From: Bordetella petrii
GTDB lineage: Bacteria; Pseudomonadota; Gammaproteobacteria; Burkholderiales; Burkholderiaceae_B
Length of the DNA stretch: 42,497 nt
NCBI RefSeq assembly: GCF_020991325.1
Contig: NZ_JAJMLX010000008.1
Coordinates: forward strand, 1-42,497
Reading direction: 5' to 3'
Part shown: piece by piece, positions 25,718 to 33,511 of the stretch
Layout of the letters: each line of letters starts with the position of its first letter
Position numbering within the stretch: position 1 is the first letter of the stretch
Notes under the pieces: generated by a model
What the model was told of the DNA's origin: nothing
Database searches by the model: none
The model's input: only the letters and a program-made list of their open reading frames with translations
Translations under genes and position numbers: made by a program

Positions 25718-25729
25718 AAATACGTACAA
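25718..25729. promoter_or_regulatory. GTACGTAC-type operator, site 6 (upstream of class I CoA-transferase)
   Basis: AAATACGTACAA; the right half GTACAA is perfect, the left half is degenerate. It ends 17 nt before the ATG of the CoA-transferase gene and is 99 bp (centre to centre) from site 5. No strong promoter boxes are recognisable for the plus-strand gene. Confidence 0.55.
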
Positions 25730-25746
25730 CTTTTAAAGGTTCGTGA

Positions 25747-26994
25747 ATGAGATCCGTGGCGCACGTGGAAGAGTTCCTGGCAGGGATGGCGGCGGATGAG
25801 TGCGTGGTCGTACATTCGGGGGCAGCCCATCCCACCGTGTTGTCACGCCAACTGGCCGAGTCGGCCCGGCTGCTCGATGGACATCGGGTTCATGTTTTGC
25901 TGCCATACGGGCCGGTGCCGTATGCGCAAGCGCCGGCGCTGGATCGCCTGGAAATTGCGACATTTCTGCCGGGTGCCGGTTTGCGCCCGGCCATGGATGT
26001 CGGGCGTCTGCTAGCCCTGCGGCAGCCCTTGTCCCACGCTCCGGCTTTATTCGGGCGCGAAAAGGCGGTAGGCGCCGTGCTGCTGAGGGTATCGCCCCCA
26101 GACGGCAAGGGGCGGGTAAGCCTGGGTGTTTCGGTGGACTATATGCCTGCCGCGCTGCGCAGGGCGCGCCTGGTGATCGCCGAGATCGACCCGAGCATGC
26201 CCAGGGTCTGCGGCGATGGCTGGATCAGCGCCGGTCGCATCGACGCATTCGTTCATGCCGAAGACGGCCCGCATGAGGTGCACGCCGCGCCGGCGGACGC
26301 CATCGACGACGCGATCGCGAACCATGTGGCCGGCCTGCTGGAAGATGGATCGGTACTGCAACTGGGCGTGGGCGCGTTGCCCGATCGCGTGCTGGCCAAG
26401 CTGGGTCACCTGCGGCACCTGGGGTTGCACACGGGAATCATCGGCGATGCGGCGGTGGATCTCATCGCGCGCGGCATCATCGACAACAGCGCGAAAGAGA
26501 TTCGTCCGGGCGTCAGCGTGGCCACGATGGCGGTGGGCAGCAGCAGGCTCTACACATTCCTGGACGGTAACGCCGCGGTGGAACTGCATCCCTGCTCGAT
26601 TACGCACGACAGTGGGGTATTGGGCCACCTGCACAGCCTGAATGCGATCAACGCCGCCTTGCAGGTAGACCTGGACGGCCGCGTGAACGCGGAATGGGCG
26701 GGCGCCAGGCAAGTGTCGCTGCCTGGCGGACTGCCGGATTTTTCCCGGGCCGCGGCTTCGTCGCCCAAGGGGCGCAGCATCATTGCCCTGCGTTCCCTCG
26801 ATCGCCAGGGGCGCAGCACCATTGTTCCGTCCTTGCCTGCGAACCGTCCGTCTTCGCTTGAGCCTGAAGACGTGGATTGCTACGTCACCGAGCATGGGGT
26901 TGCCGCGGTGCGCGGCTGTTACGGGGATGCGCGCCGCAGGGCGTTGATTGCCATCGCGCATCCCGAGCACCGGGATGCTTTGATGCGTGCGTGA
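25747..26994 (+). CDS. Acetyl-CoA hydrolase/CoA-transferase family protein (class I)
   Basis: 415 residues, similar in layout to 4-hydroxybutyrate CoA-transferase and related acetyl-CoA hydrolases. Visible family traits are an N-terminal domain with VVVHSGAAHPT, the glycine-rich region LQLGVGALPDRVLAKL, the GLHTGIIGDAAVDLI stretch and NAINAALQVDLDGRVNAEW. In relatives I recall, the last stretch usually reads NSALEVDL or NSAIEVDL, so the Gln here is unusual, although I am not certain that position is the catalytic glutamate. The ATG at 25747 has AAAGG at 7-nt spacing. It is divergent from operon C and carries operator site 6. It may recycle CoA between the pathway acid and acetate or another acid. 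Confidence 0.85.
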   Translation: MRSVAHVEEFLAGMAADECVVVHSGAAHPTVLSRQLAESARLLDGHRVHVLLPYGPVPYAQAPALDRLEIATFLPGAGLRPAMDVGRLLALRQPLSHAPALFGREKAVGAVLLRVSPPDGKGRVSLGVSVDYMPAALRRARLVIAEIDPSMPRVCGDGWISAGRIDAFVHAEDGPHEVHAAPADAIDDAIANHVAGLLEDGSVLQLGVGALPDRVLAKLGHLRHLGLHTGIIGDAAVDLIARGIIDNSAKEIRPGVSVATMAVGSSRLYTFLDGNAAVELHPCSITHDSGVLGHLHSLNAINAALQVDLDGRVNAEWAGARQVSLPGGLPDFSRAAASSPKGRSIIALRSLDRQGRSTIVPSLPANRPSSLEPEDVDCYVTEHGVAAVRGCYGDARRRALIAIAHPEHRDALMRA

Positions 26995-27028
26995 CGGCGC
27001 CAGGCCTGGCCGGACGTCCGCCGCCCCC

Positions 27029-27250
27029 TTACGCCACCACCACCGCCACAGCCTGTCCTTCCTGCACCATTTCTCCTTCCGCCACCAGGATCTCGGCAAT
27101 GGCGCCGCTGGCGGCGGCCAGCACGGGGATTTCCATTTTCATGGATTCCACCAGCATCACGACATCGTCCGGCCCGACCTGGGTGCCGGGCCGTGTTTCG
27201 ATTTTCCATACCGTGCCGGTGACTTCGGCCACTACATTTATGCGCGCCAC
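27029..27250 (-). CDS. Free-standing biotinyl (biotin carboxyl carrier) domain
   Basis: 73 residues forming a single biotinyl/lipoyl-like domain. The biotinylation motif is ESMKME, with the target lysine at about residue 38, and the GEMVQEGQAVAVV end is typical. The GTG start has AAGGAG at 8-nt spacing. It would carry carboxybiotin to the carboxyltransferase encoded two genes upstream in the same minus-strand set, with a Bug gene between. No biotin carboxylase gene is in the window, so the carrier must be charged by a carboxylase encoded elsewhere, or the system runs in the decarboxylation or transcarboxylation direction. Confidence 0.92.
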   Translation of the reverse strand: MARINVVAEVTGTVWKIETRPGTQVGPDDVVMLVESMKMEIPVLAAASGAIAEILVAEGEMVQEGQAVAVVVA

Positions 27251-27277
27251 GTCAGGTTCTCCTTGGGGGCTGGGGGT

Positions 27278-28267
27278 TCAGGGCTTGGCCAGTTTCAGGT
27301 CCACCAGCAGCTCGCGGGTCGACGCATATTCCGCGTCCAGCACTTTCTGCATGTCTTCATGCCTGGCAAAGCGCGGGCGCCACAGCTGGGTTTTCAGGAA
27401 CTCGTTCCATTCTTCGCTGGCCGTGACTTTGGCCAGGGCCGATTCCCAGTACTGCAACTGGGACGGTGTCATGTTCCTGGGGCCCAGCACGCCCTGCACC
27501 GAGGTGGAGACCGCGTCTATGCCCTGTTCTTTCCAGGTGGGCACGTCCGACAGCTGGCCCGGCAGGCGCTCGGCCGTGGTGGCGGCCAGCAGGCGGATGG
27601 TGCCGGCCTTGTACTGCGACAGCACATTGGGCGACGAGGCCGACACCACATCGACGTGGCCGCCCAGCAGCGCGGTCATGGATTCGCCCGATGATTTGTA
27701 CGGCACGATGACCAGCTTGGTAATGTCCACCCCGGCCTTCTTCAGCGGCTTGGCGATGGCCAGGTGTATGTGGTTGCCCACCGAAGTGGCGATCGCGATC
27801 GTCAGTGAATCGGGCTGCTTCTTCAACTGGGCAACCAGGTCGTGGACGTTCTTGAAGGGCGAGTCGGCCCGCACCGCCACCAGCATGGATTCTTCCAGCA
27901 ACAGCGCAATGGGCGTCATCTCGGCGTACGACAGCGCGTCGGGGTGCAGCACGCGGGCGCTGATCATGCCAGTGCTGAAGGTACCCACCCAGTGGGCATC
28001 GCCTTCATGGGCCCGCAGGGTCTGCAGCCCCACGGCCCCGCTGCCGCCGGGCTTGTTGGTAATGACCAGGGTCTGGTCCAGGATCTTCTGTTTCTCGAGC
28101 AGGCGCTGCAGTTCGCGCGCGGCAGTGTCCAGCGCGGCGCCGGGCCCGGCGGGCACCACGTATTCCACGCTGTGCTTCGGCGCCCATTGCTGGGCGTCGG
28201 CGGGCCAGCCAAAGGTGGCGGCGGCGCATGCCGCCCAGGTCATCAAGCTGCGTAGAGTCGCGTTCAT
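27278..28267 (-). CDS. Bug/TctC-family periplasmic solute-binding protein (5 of 5)
   Basis: 329 residues with a Sec signal (hydrophobic core ending GWPADAQQ) and the Bug-family motifs VEYVVPAGPGAALDTAARELQ and NKPGGSGAVG. The first motif lacks the usual GG pair (GPGAALD), so the ligand loop may differ from that of the other receptors. AAGGAG lies upstream of the ATG. It lies between the biotin carrier and carboxyltransferase genes and probably delivers the acid that the CaiB transferase and carboxyltransferase of this operon process. It has no membrane-component partner in the window. Confidence 0.92.
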   Translation of the reverse strand: MNATLRSLMTWAACAAATFGWPADAQQWAPKHSVEYVVPAGPGAALDTAARELQRLLEKQKILDQTLVITNKPGGSGAVGLQTLRAHEGDAHWVGTFSTGMISARVLHPDALSYAEMTPIALLLEESMLVAVRADSPFKNVHDLVAQLKKQPDSLTIAIATSVGNHIHLAIAKPLKKAGVDITKLVIVPYKSSGESMTALLGGHVDVVSASSPNVLSQYKAGTIRLLAATTAERLPGQLSDVPTWKEQGIDAVSTSVQGVLGPRNMTPSQLQYWESALAKVTASEEWNEFLKTQLWRPRFARHEDMQKVLDAEYASTRELLVDLKLAKP

Positions 28268-28298
28268 TGTCTGTCTCCTTGCGGAATCGGCTCGGTGG

Positions 28299-28316
28299 CA
28301 GGCCCGGGGGGGCCTG
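28299..28316. other. GC hairpin in the 124-bp gap between carboxyltransferase and Bug genes
   Basis: CAGGCCC (28299-28305) and GGGCCTG (28310-28316) form a 7-bp stem with a 4-nt loop. On the minus strand no U-tract follows, so it is not a clear terminator; it could attenuate transcription or protect processed mRNA between the two genes. The rest of the gap shows only the Bug ribosome site. Confidence 0.35.
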
Positions 28317-28391
28317 GATGCCGGCGCGTCCGTCGTTGTGGAAAACCGGAACTGCTGCGTCTGGATCCTGAATGGCGTGAAGGGGAAAGCG

Positions 28392-29945
28392 TTATCGGGC
28401 CTGCAAGACCTCCCAGGCGTCTTCGACCCAGTCGCACAGCACGTCGCGGGTTTCGCGCGGGTCGATCACGTCCAGCATGCCGAACTTCTCGGCGGTGCGG
28501 AAAGGCGAGGCGATGCGGTGGTAGTAGGCTTCCAGGCGCGCTTGCTCGGCCGCCGGGTCGTCGGCCGAAGCGATCTCGTTGCGGTGGGCCGCCGCCACGC
28601 CGCCTTCGATGGGAATGGAGCCCCAGCGCGCCGAGGGCCATGCGTAGCGGTGGTTCAGCTTGGGAAAGTGCTTGGGCGCGTGCAGGCCGCCCGCCATGCC
28701 GAAGGCCCGGCGCATGATGATGGACAGCCAGGGCACCGTCGATTTCTCGATGGTGGTCAGTACGCGCACCGCGCCCAGCAGGGTGCCGCTGAGCTCGGCT
28801 TCCGGGCCGGTGGCGTTGCCGGGCTGGTCTACCAGGTGCACCACGGGCAGGTTGAAGGTCTGGCACAGTTTGACGTGCCGCTCGATCTTCCAGGCCGAGG
28901 TGGTGGTCATGGCGCCGCCGGATACGCGCGGGTCGCTGCACAGGACGCCCACGGGGTAGCCGTTCAGGCGCGCCAGCGCGGTGATGGTGGAACCGCCCTG
29001 GTGGCGGCCGATTTCGAACAGGCTGTCGCGGTCGAATACCGAGGCCAGGATCTTGCGCGGGTCGTAGACTTTGCGACGGTCTTTGGGAATGGCGTCTTTC
29101 AGCCAGTCGTCGGCCCGGCCGGGCGGGTCGTCGCAGGCGGTGCGTTCGGCCATCTGGCCGGCGTGGCGCGGCAGATACGACAGGAAGCGGCGCACCTGCG
29201 CGAAAGCGTCGGCCTCGCTGTCGGCCTCGTTGTGCACCAGGGCGCTGCGGCGGTGCACCTGATAGCCGCCCAATTCGTTCTTGTCGATGTCGATGCCGTA
29301 GGCCTGCTTCACCACCGGCGGGCCCGCGGCGAATACTTGCGACTGGTCGCGCACCATGACCGAGAAATGCGACATTAGTACTTTGATGGCGCCCAGGCCG
29401 GCGCAGGCGCCCAGCGCCACGCCCACCACGGGGACGGCGTCCAGCAGGGCCACCACCGGCCAGGTCGGGTAGCCGGGGATCTTGCTGCTGCCTTGCTGTT
29501 CCAGCAATTTGACGCTGCCGCCGGCCGTGTCCACCAGCCGCACCAGGGGCATCTTCAAGTCCAGCGCCATGCGCTCGGCGTAGATCCACTTGTCGGAGAT
29601 CGTGGCTTCCGACGAGCCCGCGCGCAGGGTGTAGTCGTCGGCCGAGATCATGGCCTTGCGGCCTTCGACGCGCCCGGAGCCGATGATCGCGTTCACCGGC
29701 GACAACGACTGGAAGAAGCCGTCGGCATCGTAGCGGCCCTTGCCGGCGATGCGGCCCAGTTCGCGGAACGACCCGGTGTCGCACAGCAGCGCAATGCGTT
29801 CGCGGGCATTCAGGCGGCCGCGTGCCTTGTGCTTGGCCAGCGCCTCGGGGCCGCCCATGGCGGCGGCCTGTTCGCGCCGCCTGGCCAGTTCCTGGCGTTC
29901 GGGTTCCCAATCCTGGGCGGCGACGGTGCCGCGAGTTTCTTCCAT
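28392..29945 (-). CDS. Biotin-dependent acyl-CoA carboxyltransferase subunit (PccB/MccB-like)
   Basis: 517 residues, full length for the carboxyltransferase beta subunit of propionyl-, methylcrotonyl- or geranyl-CoA carboxylases. It has the KHKARGRLNARERI N-terminal motif, an N-half crotonase-like domain (RLVDTAGGSVKLL, GACAGLGA) and a C-half domain (GGSTITALARLNGYPVGVL, VHLVDQPGN, RRAFGMAGG). GGAGAA precedes the ATG. It transfers a carboxyl group between carboxybiotin and an acyl-CoA. With a CaiB transferase upstream and a biotin carrier downstream it forms a compact CoA-ester carboxylation, or decarboxylation, unit; the biotin carboxylase subunit is absent here. The substrate cannot be assigned from motifs alone. 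Confidence 0.93.
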   Translation of the reverse strand: MEETRGTVAAQDWEPERQELARRREQAAAMGGPEALAKHKARGRLNARERIALLCDTGSFRELGRIAGKGRYDADGFFQSLSPVNAIIGSGRVEGRKAMISADDYTLRAGSSEATISDKWIYAERMALDLKMPLVRLVDTAGGSVKLLEQQGSSKIPGYPTWPVVALLDAVPVVGVALGACAGLGAIKVLMSHFSVMVRDQSQVFAAGPPVVKQAYGIDIDKNELGGYQVHRRSALVHNEADSEADAFAQVRRFLSYLPRHAGQMAERTACDDPPGRADDWLKDAIPKDRRKVYDPRKILASVFDRDSLFEIGRHQGGSTITALARLNGYPVGVLCSDPRVSGGAMTTTSAWKIERHVKLCQTFNLPVVHLVDQPGNATGPEAELSGTLLGAVRVLTTIEKSTVPWLSIIMRRAFGMAGGLHAPKHFPKLNHRYAWPSARWGSIPIEGGVAAAHRNEIASADDPAAEQARLEAYYHRIASPFRTAEKFGMLDVIDPRETRDVLCDWVEDAWEVLQAR

Positions 29946-29966
29946 GGGCTGTTCTCCAATGGTGCC

Positions 29967-31184
29967 CTAGGGGCGGGTCTTGATGAGGTTCTGTGCCTGC
30001 AGTGCCCGGATGTCGTCCGCCGTCATGCCCAGTTCCTGCAGCACGCGCCGCGTGTCGGCGCCCAGGTCCGGGCCGCTGTGGCGGATGTGGCCCGGGGTGC
30101 GCGACAGCTTCGGCACCACGCCTGCCTGGGTGGTGTGGCCCAGCGTGGCATGGGGCACGCGCACCAGCATGCCGCGGTCGAGATAATGCGGGTCGTCGTA
30201 GATGTCCGCGATGGTGTAGATGCGCGAAGCGGGAATGGATTCGGCGATCAGCAGCTGTTCCAGGGCTTCGGCATCGTGCTGGCGGGTCCAGTCGCCGATG
30301 ATGGCGTCCAGGGCCGCCATGTTCTGGCGTTCGCCGCGCGCGCGTATGGTGGCAAAGCGCGGGTCGGTCAGCAATCCGGGCTGCCCCATGACCTGGGCCA
30401 GGCGGCTGAAGATGATGTTGCTGTTCGCGGCGATAAGCACCCAGGCGCCGTCGGCGCTGGGGTACAGGCTGTTGGGCGCCATGGTGGGCAGGTTGGGCCC
30501 CACCCGCTTGGGCACGAAGCCCAGTTTCTCGAAGGCCGGTACGTAGGGCTCCATCTGGCTGAACGAGGTTTCATAAAGCGCCGTGTCCACTACCTGGCCC
30601 AGGCCGGTGCGGCCGCGTTCATGAATGGCCATCATGGCGCCGAATGCCGCGTAGACCGCGGTAAGGTAGTCGGTGGTGGCCAGCGCCACGCGGGCCGGCG
30701 GGCGGTCGGGGTCGCCCGTCATGTGGCGCACGCCGCCAAAGGCTTCGCAGATGGCGCCGTAGCCGGGCCGGCTGGCATAGGGGCCGTCCTGCCCGTAGCC
30801 GCTGATGCGCACCATGACCAGGCCGGGGTTGCTGGCCGACAGTGTGTCGTAGCCCAGGCCCAGACGCTCCATGACGCCGGGACGGTTGTTTTCCACCAGG
30901 ATGTCGGCCCGGTCGATCAGGGCGCGCGTAATGGCGCGGCCCTGGTCTGATTTCAGGTCCAGCGACACGGAACGCTTGCCGCGCAGGATGGTGGCGGCGT
31001 ACAGCGACACGTCGTCCACGTGCCTGCCCATCTGGCGCACACCGTCGCCTTCCAGGGGTTCGACCTTGGTGACGTCGGCGCCGAAGTCTGCCAGCAGGCG
31101 GGCGCAGGCCGGGCCGGCGATGGTGGAGCAGATCTCCACCACTTTCAGGCCCGCAAGCGGGCCATCGTGGGGCGTGGGGGTCAT
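29967..31184 (-). CDS. CaiB/BaiF family CoA-transferase (4 of 4)
   Basis: 405 residues from ATG 31184, which overlaps the stop of the gntR gene as ATGA; the longer frame to 31325 would lie within gntR and lacks family similarity. Motifs GLKVVEICSTIAGPACARLL, RGKRSVSLDLKSDQG and the catalytic Asp in LATTDYLTAVY are present. It is the second gene of the operon headed by its own regulator and precedes the carboxyltransferase by 21 nt. The likely role is to convert the imported acid into the CoA ester used by the carboxyltransferase. Confidence 0.92.
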   Translation of the reverse strand: MTPTPHDGPLAGLKVVEICSTIAGPACARLLADFGADVTKVEPLEGDGVRQMGRHVDDVSLYAATILRGKRSVSLDLKSDQGRAITRALIDRADILVENNRPGVMERLGLGYDTLSASNPGLVMVRISGYGQDGPYASRPGYGAICEAFGGVRHMTGDPDRPPARVALATTDYLTAVYAAFGAMMAIHERGRTGLGQVVDTALYETSFSQMEPYVPAFEKLGFVPKRVGPNLPTMAPNSLYPSADGAWVLIAANSNIIFSRLAQVMGQPGLLTDPRFATIRARGERQNMAALDAIIGDWTRQHDAEALEQLLIAESIPASRIYTIADIYDDPHYLDRGMLVRVPHATLGHTTQAGVVPKLSRTPGHIRHSGPDLGADTRRVLQELGMTADDIRALQAQNLIKTRP

Positions 31185-31930
31185 GCCCGTCTCCGTGCGG
31201 GTTGGGGAATGGGTTGCGACAAGCGTTGGACGACGGCATTGCCCGAATCTTCGACGCGTTGCCGCGAAATGGCGATGTAAGTGGCGGCGTCGCCGCGTTC
31301 GAGTGCGTCCAGGCCCTTGCGCCACAGCGCGGCGGATGCGCGCCGCCGCTGGGGCGATGCCAGGCTGATGTATGAATAGCGCAGCGTCTGCAATGACAGG
31401 GCGGTCAGCATCTGTGTCAGGCGCGGGTTATTGCAGTTGCGCACCGACAGAATAGACAGGCGGTACGAGGTTTCCGCGTAGCGGCCCTGGTCGTTTTCCA
31501 GGCGGGCCAGGGTTTCCAGTTTTTCCACGCCGGCGCGCAGCGTGGCCAGGTATTCGGGGCTGTGCCGTGCCGCGATCTTGCGCGCCACGATTTCCAGCAG
31601 GCCGACGCGGATTTCGAAGATGTCGCGCACTTCGTCCACGCTCAGGTCGGTGACCACGGCGCCTCGGCGCGGGTAGATGGTGGCCAGCCCCTCGCGTTCC
31701 AGGATGCGGATGGCGTCGCGCACCGGCCCGCGGCTGACATGGAAGGAATCGGCCAGGCGCTGCTCGTTCAGCGCTTCGCCCGGCAGCAGCTTGCCCTTGA
31801 TGATGGCGTCGCCCACCTGGGCGGCGATCTGTTCGGGCACGGTCAGGGTGGGGGCTTGCTGGCGGCCTTCGAACAGGCGGAAGGCCACGGCGTTTTCCAG
31901 GTCGGTAAGAAGTTGGCTGGGCTTGGGCAC
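31181..31930 (-). CDS. GntR-family regulator, FadR/FCD type
   Basis: 249 residues with a GntR winged helix (about 28-95; EQIAAQVGDAIIKGKLLPGEALNEQRLADSFHVSRGPVRDAIRILEREGL) and an all-helical FCD effector domain (DEVRDIFEIRVGLLEIVARKIAARH onward). The GTG at 31930 is the only reasonable start, but no Shine-Dalgarno is visible. It is the first gene of the CaiB, carboxyltransferase, Bug and carrier operon and is translationally coupled to CaiB, so it probably represses its own operon and is relieved by a pathway acid. The 14-bp palindrome upstream overlaps the -35 box and is the obvious operator. Confidence 0.92.
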   Translation of the reverse strand: MPKPSQLLTDLENAVAFRLFEGRQQAPTLTVPEQIAAQVGDAIIKGKLLPGEALNEQRLADSFHVSRGPVRDAIRILEREGLATIYPRRGAVVTDLSVDEVRDIFEIRVGLLEIVARKIAARHSPEYLATLRAGVEKLETLARLENDQGRYAETSYRLSILSVRNCNNPRLTQMLTALSLQTLRYSYISLASPQRRRASAALWRKGLDALERGDAATYIAISRQRVEDSGNAVVQRLSQPIPQPARRRA

Positions 31931-31961
31931 GGCGGGGCGGCGGGTTGCGGAACGTGCTTTT

Positions 31962-31992
31962 ATCGTAGATCACAATTCGATTGTTAACAATC
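31962..31992 (-). promoter_or_regulatory. Promoter with 14-bp palindromic operator of the FCD-GntR operon
   Basis: GATTGTTAACAATC (31979-31992) is a perfect palindrome. On the minus strand TTGTTA (31990-31985), 17 bp and TACGAT (31967-31962) make a plausible sigma70 promoter, with the -35 box inside the palindrome. TNGT/ACNA half-sites are typical of FadR/FCD-type GntR regulators. Autoregulation is inferred. Confidence 0.65.
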
Positions 31993-32006
31993 ATACGATT
32001 TTTATA

Positions 32007-32024
32007 GCCAGGCCTTGGCCTGGC
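32007..32024. other. Perfect hairpin-forming repeat between membrane gene and gntR
   Basis: GCCAGGCC, TT, GGCCTGGC can form a tight stem. It lies just after the stop of the minus-strand membrane gene and before the gntR promoter. No T-run follows on minus, so its action as a terminator is doubtful, but the position is suitable. Confidence 0.35.
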
Positions 32025-32041
32025 CGTGGCGCCGGGCCGGG

Positions 32042-32452
32042 TTACTGCGGCAGGGTGGGGCGGTCTCCGGAGGGGCCCGCGTTACTGCGCTGGCGCCGGT
32101 TGGCCAGCCAGTGCAGCGCCAGGGCGGCGGCCAGCAGGCCGGCCATGATCATGCCCCAGAAGATCCAGCCCAGTATCGAGATCACGGTGCCCAGGCCGGC
32201 AAAGGCCGGCAGGATCTGGTTGGCGCCTTGCAGCAGCGCCGCCACGGCGGCCTGCAGCGATTCCAGGAAGGCAGGCCCCAGCCAGGCCTGCGCCCAGGCG
32301 GGCGGCACCCACGGTGCGGTTGCCAGCGTATCGGGCAGTTGCGCGGAGGCCACTGTGTTCAGCAGCCAGTCGGACAACTGCAGGGCCAGGGCGACCAGGG
32401 CGGTCCACAGGGTTGCCAGCACAATGAAGCCCAGCCAGACGAGTTTTTTCAT
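32042..32452 (-). CDS. Small membrane protein of unknown function
   Basis: 136 residues with two probable membrane helices (about 4-27, LVWLGFIVLATLWTALVALAL, and 88-115, VISILGWIFWGMIMAGLLAA) joined by a soluble, amphipathic stretch rich in Ala, Pro and Trp, and a basic C-terminal tail (ANRRQRS). I do not recognise the family. It is transcribed alone on minus; the ribosome site is weak. Codon use looks like that of its neighbours and the hydrophobic pattern is coherent, so I consider it a real gene. Nothing nearby points to a function. Confidence 0.72.
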   Translation of the reverse strand: MKKLVWLGFIVLATLWTALVALALQLSDWLLNTVASAQLPDTLATAPWVPPAWAQAWLGPAFLESLQAAVAALLQGANQILPAFAGLGTVISILGWIFWGMIMAGLLAAALALHWLANRRQRSNAGPSGDRPTLPQ

Positions 32453-32688
32453 GATTAGTGCGATAAAAACAGGAATGCCAGGATAGGCGATCGCGCAAGG
32501 CCTGGCGACTGCCGGGCGACAAAAATATGAGTCAGGCCGTTACACAGCGGGGCGGCCTGCGCGGGGCGCGAGGCGGCGGCCATAACACCCGTCGCGGCCA
32601 GGGCTTTTAATGGGATGGTCGCCCTCGGGGTCTAGACTGTCTGGCTGGGATGCCCCGCGTCCGGCGGGCAGGATTTCAGGAGATGAGC
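32453..32688. other. Intergenic region between divergent membrane gene and SDR gene
   Basis: A 236-bp gap between a minus-strand and a plus-strand gene; it must hold the promoters of both, but I see no convincing -35/-10 pair or repeat. The AGGAG (32678-32682), 6 nt before ATG 32689, decides the SDR start. Confidence 0.4.
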
Positions 32689-33477
32689 ATGGATCTGCAT
32701 CTGCAAGGCAAGCTGGCGCTGGTGTCGGGCTCCAGCAAGGGCATCGGCCACGCCATTGCCACGGGCCTGGCGCGCGAGGGCGCGCGCGTTATCGTGAACG
32801 GCCGCACGCAGCAGTCGGTGGACGCCGCCCTTGAGACGTTGCGCGCGCAAGTGCCCGCCGCCCAGGCCGAGGGCCATGCCGGCGATCTGTCGCGCCCGGC
32901 CGATATCGCCGCGCTGGTGCAGCGGTTTCCGGCGGTGGACGTGCTGGTGAACAATCTGGGCATTTTCGACCCCAAGCCGTTCGAGGACATTCCGGATGAG
33001 GACTGGCAGAGTTTCTTCGATACCAATGTCATGTCGGGCGTGCGCCTGGCGCGTGCCTATCTGCCCGGCATGAAGGCCGCCAACTGGGGGCGCGTGGTGT
33101 TCATCAGCAGCGAAAGCGGCATCCAGATTCCGGTCGAGATGATCCACTACGGCGTGACCAAGACGGCGCAGCTAGGCTTGTCGCGCGGGCTGGCGGAAAG
33201 CTGCGCGGGCACCGGGGTCACCGTGAACGCGGTGCTGCCCGGGCCGACCAAGTCCGCCGGCGTGCACGAATTTGTCGACAAGCTTTCGGGAGGCAGGCCG
33301 TTCGGGGAATTCGAGAAAGAGTTCTTCGAAACCGCGCGTCCCAGTTCATTGCTGAAGCGTTTTGCCACGCCCGAAGAGGTGGCGAACCTGGTGGTGTACG
33401 TGTGCTCGGAAGCGTCCTCCGCCACTAACGGGGCGGCGCTGCGGGTGGACGGCGGGGTCGTGCGGGCCGCGTTCTAG
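32689..33477 (+). CDS. Short-chain dehydrogenase/reductase
   Basis: 262 residues from ATG 32689 (AGGAG 6 nt upstream); upstream in-frame starts at 32683 and 32650 are less well placed. The cofactor motif is GSSKGIG (14-20), followed by NNLG (about 88-91). The catalytic set Ser141, Tyr154 and Lys158 (YGVTK) is present. An insertion around 208-232 (GVHEFVDKLSGGRPFGEFEKEFFE) forms a long substrate-binding lid, characteristic of the classical SDR subgroup that includes 3-oxoacyl-ACP reductase-like proteins. The substrate is unknown. It precedes a ZIP-like permease gene by 34 nt, possibly in one transcript, without an obvious functional link. Confidence 0.9.
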   Translation: MDLHLQGKLALVSGSSKGIGHAIATGLAREGARVIVNGRTQQSVDAALETLRAQVPAAQAEGHAGDLSRPADIAALVQRFPAVDVLVNNLGIFDPKPFEDIPDEDWQSFFDTNVMSGVRLARAYLPGMKAANWGRVVFISSESGIQIPVEMIHYGVTKTAQLGLSRGLAESCAGTGVTVNAVLPGPTKSAGVHEFVDKLSGGRPFGEFEKEFFETARPSSLLKRFATPEEVANLVVYVCSEASSATNGAALRVDGGVVRAAF

Positions 33478-33511
33478 CCATGGCAGGCCGCCGCCAACCA
33501 GAGAGCTCGCC

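Noticed and set aside
11200-26994. Mobile element or integrative island with recognisable ends
   Set aside because: No integrase, transposase, tRNA gene or terminal repeat was found; only the IclR remnant suggests a joint, so transfer remains a hypothesis.
26999-27010. GCCAGGCCTGGC palindrome between the CoA-transferase and biotin carrier genes as a terminator
   Set aside because: It is a loop-less palindrome without a T-run and can arise by chance in GC-rich DNA.
26877-29378. An 833-codon open frame on plus across the biotin carrier, Bug and carboxyltransferase genes
   Set aside because: It lies antisense to three genes with clear family motifs; long antisense frames are expected in GC-rich DNA, and its translation is low-complexity without recognisable domains.
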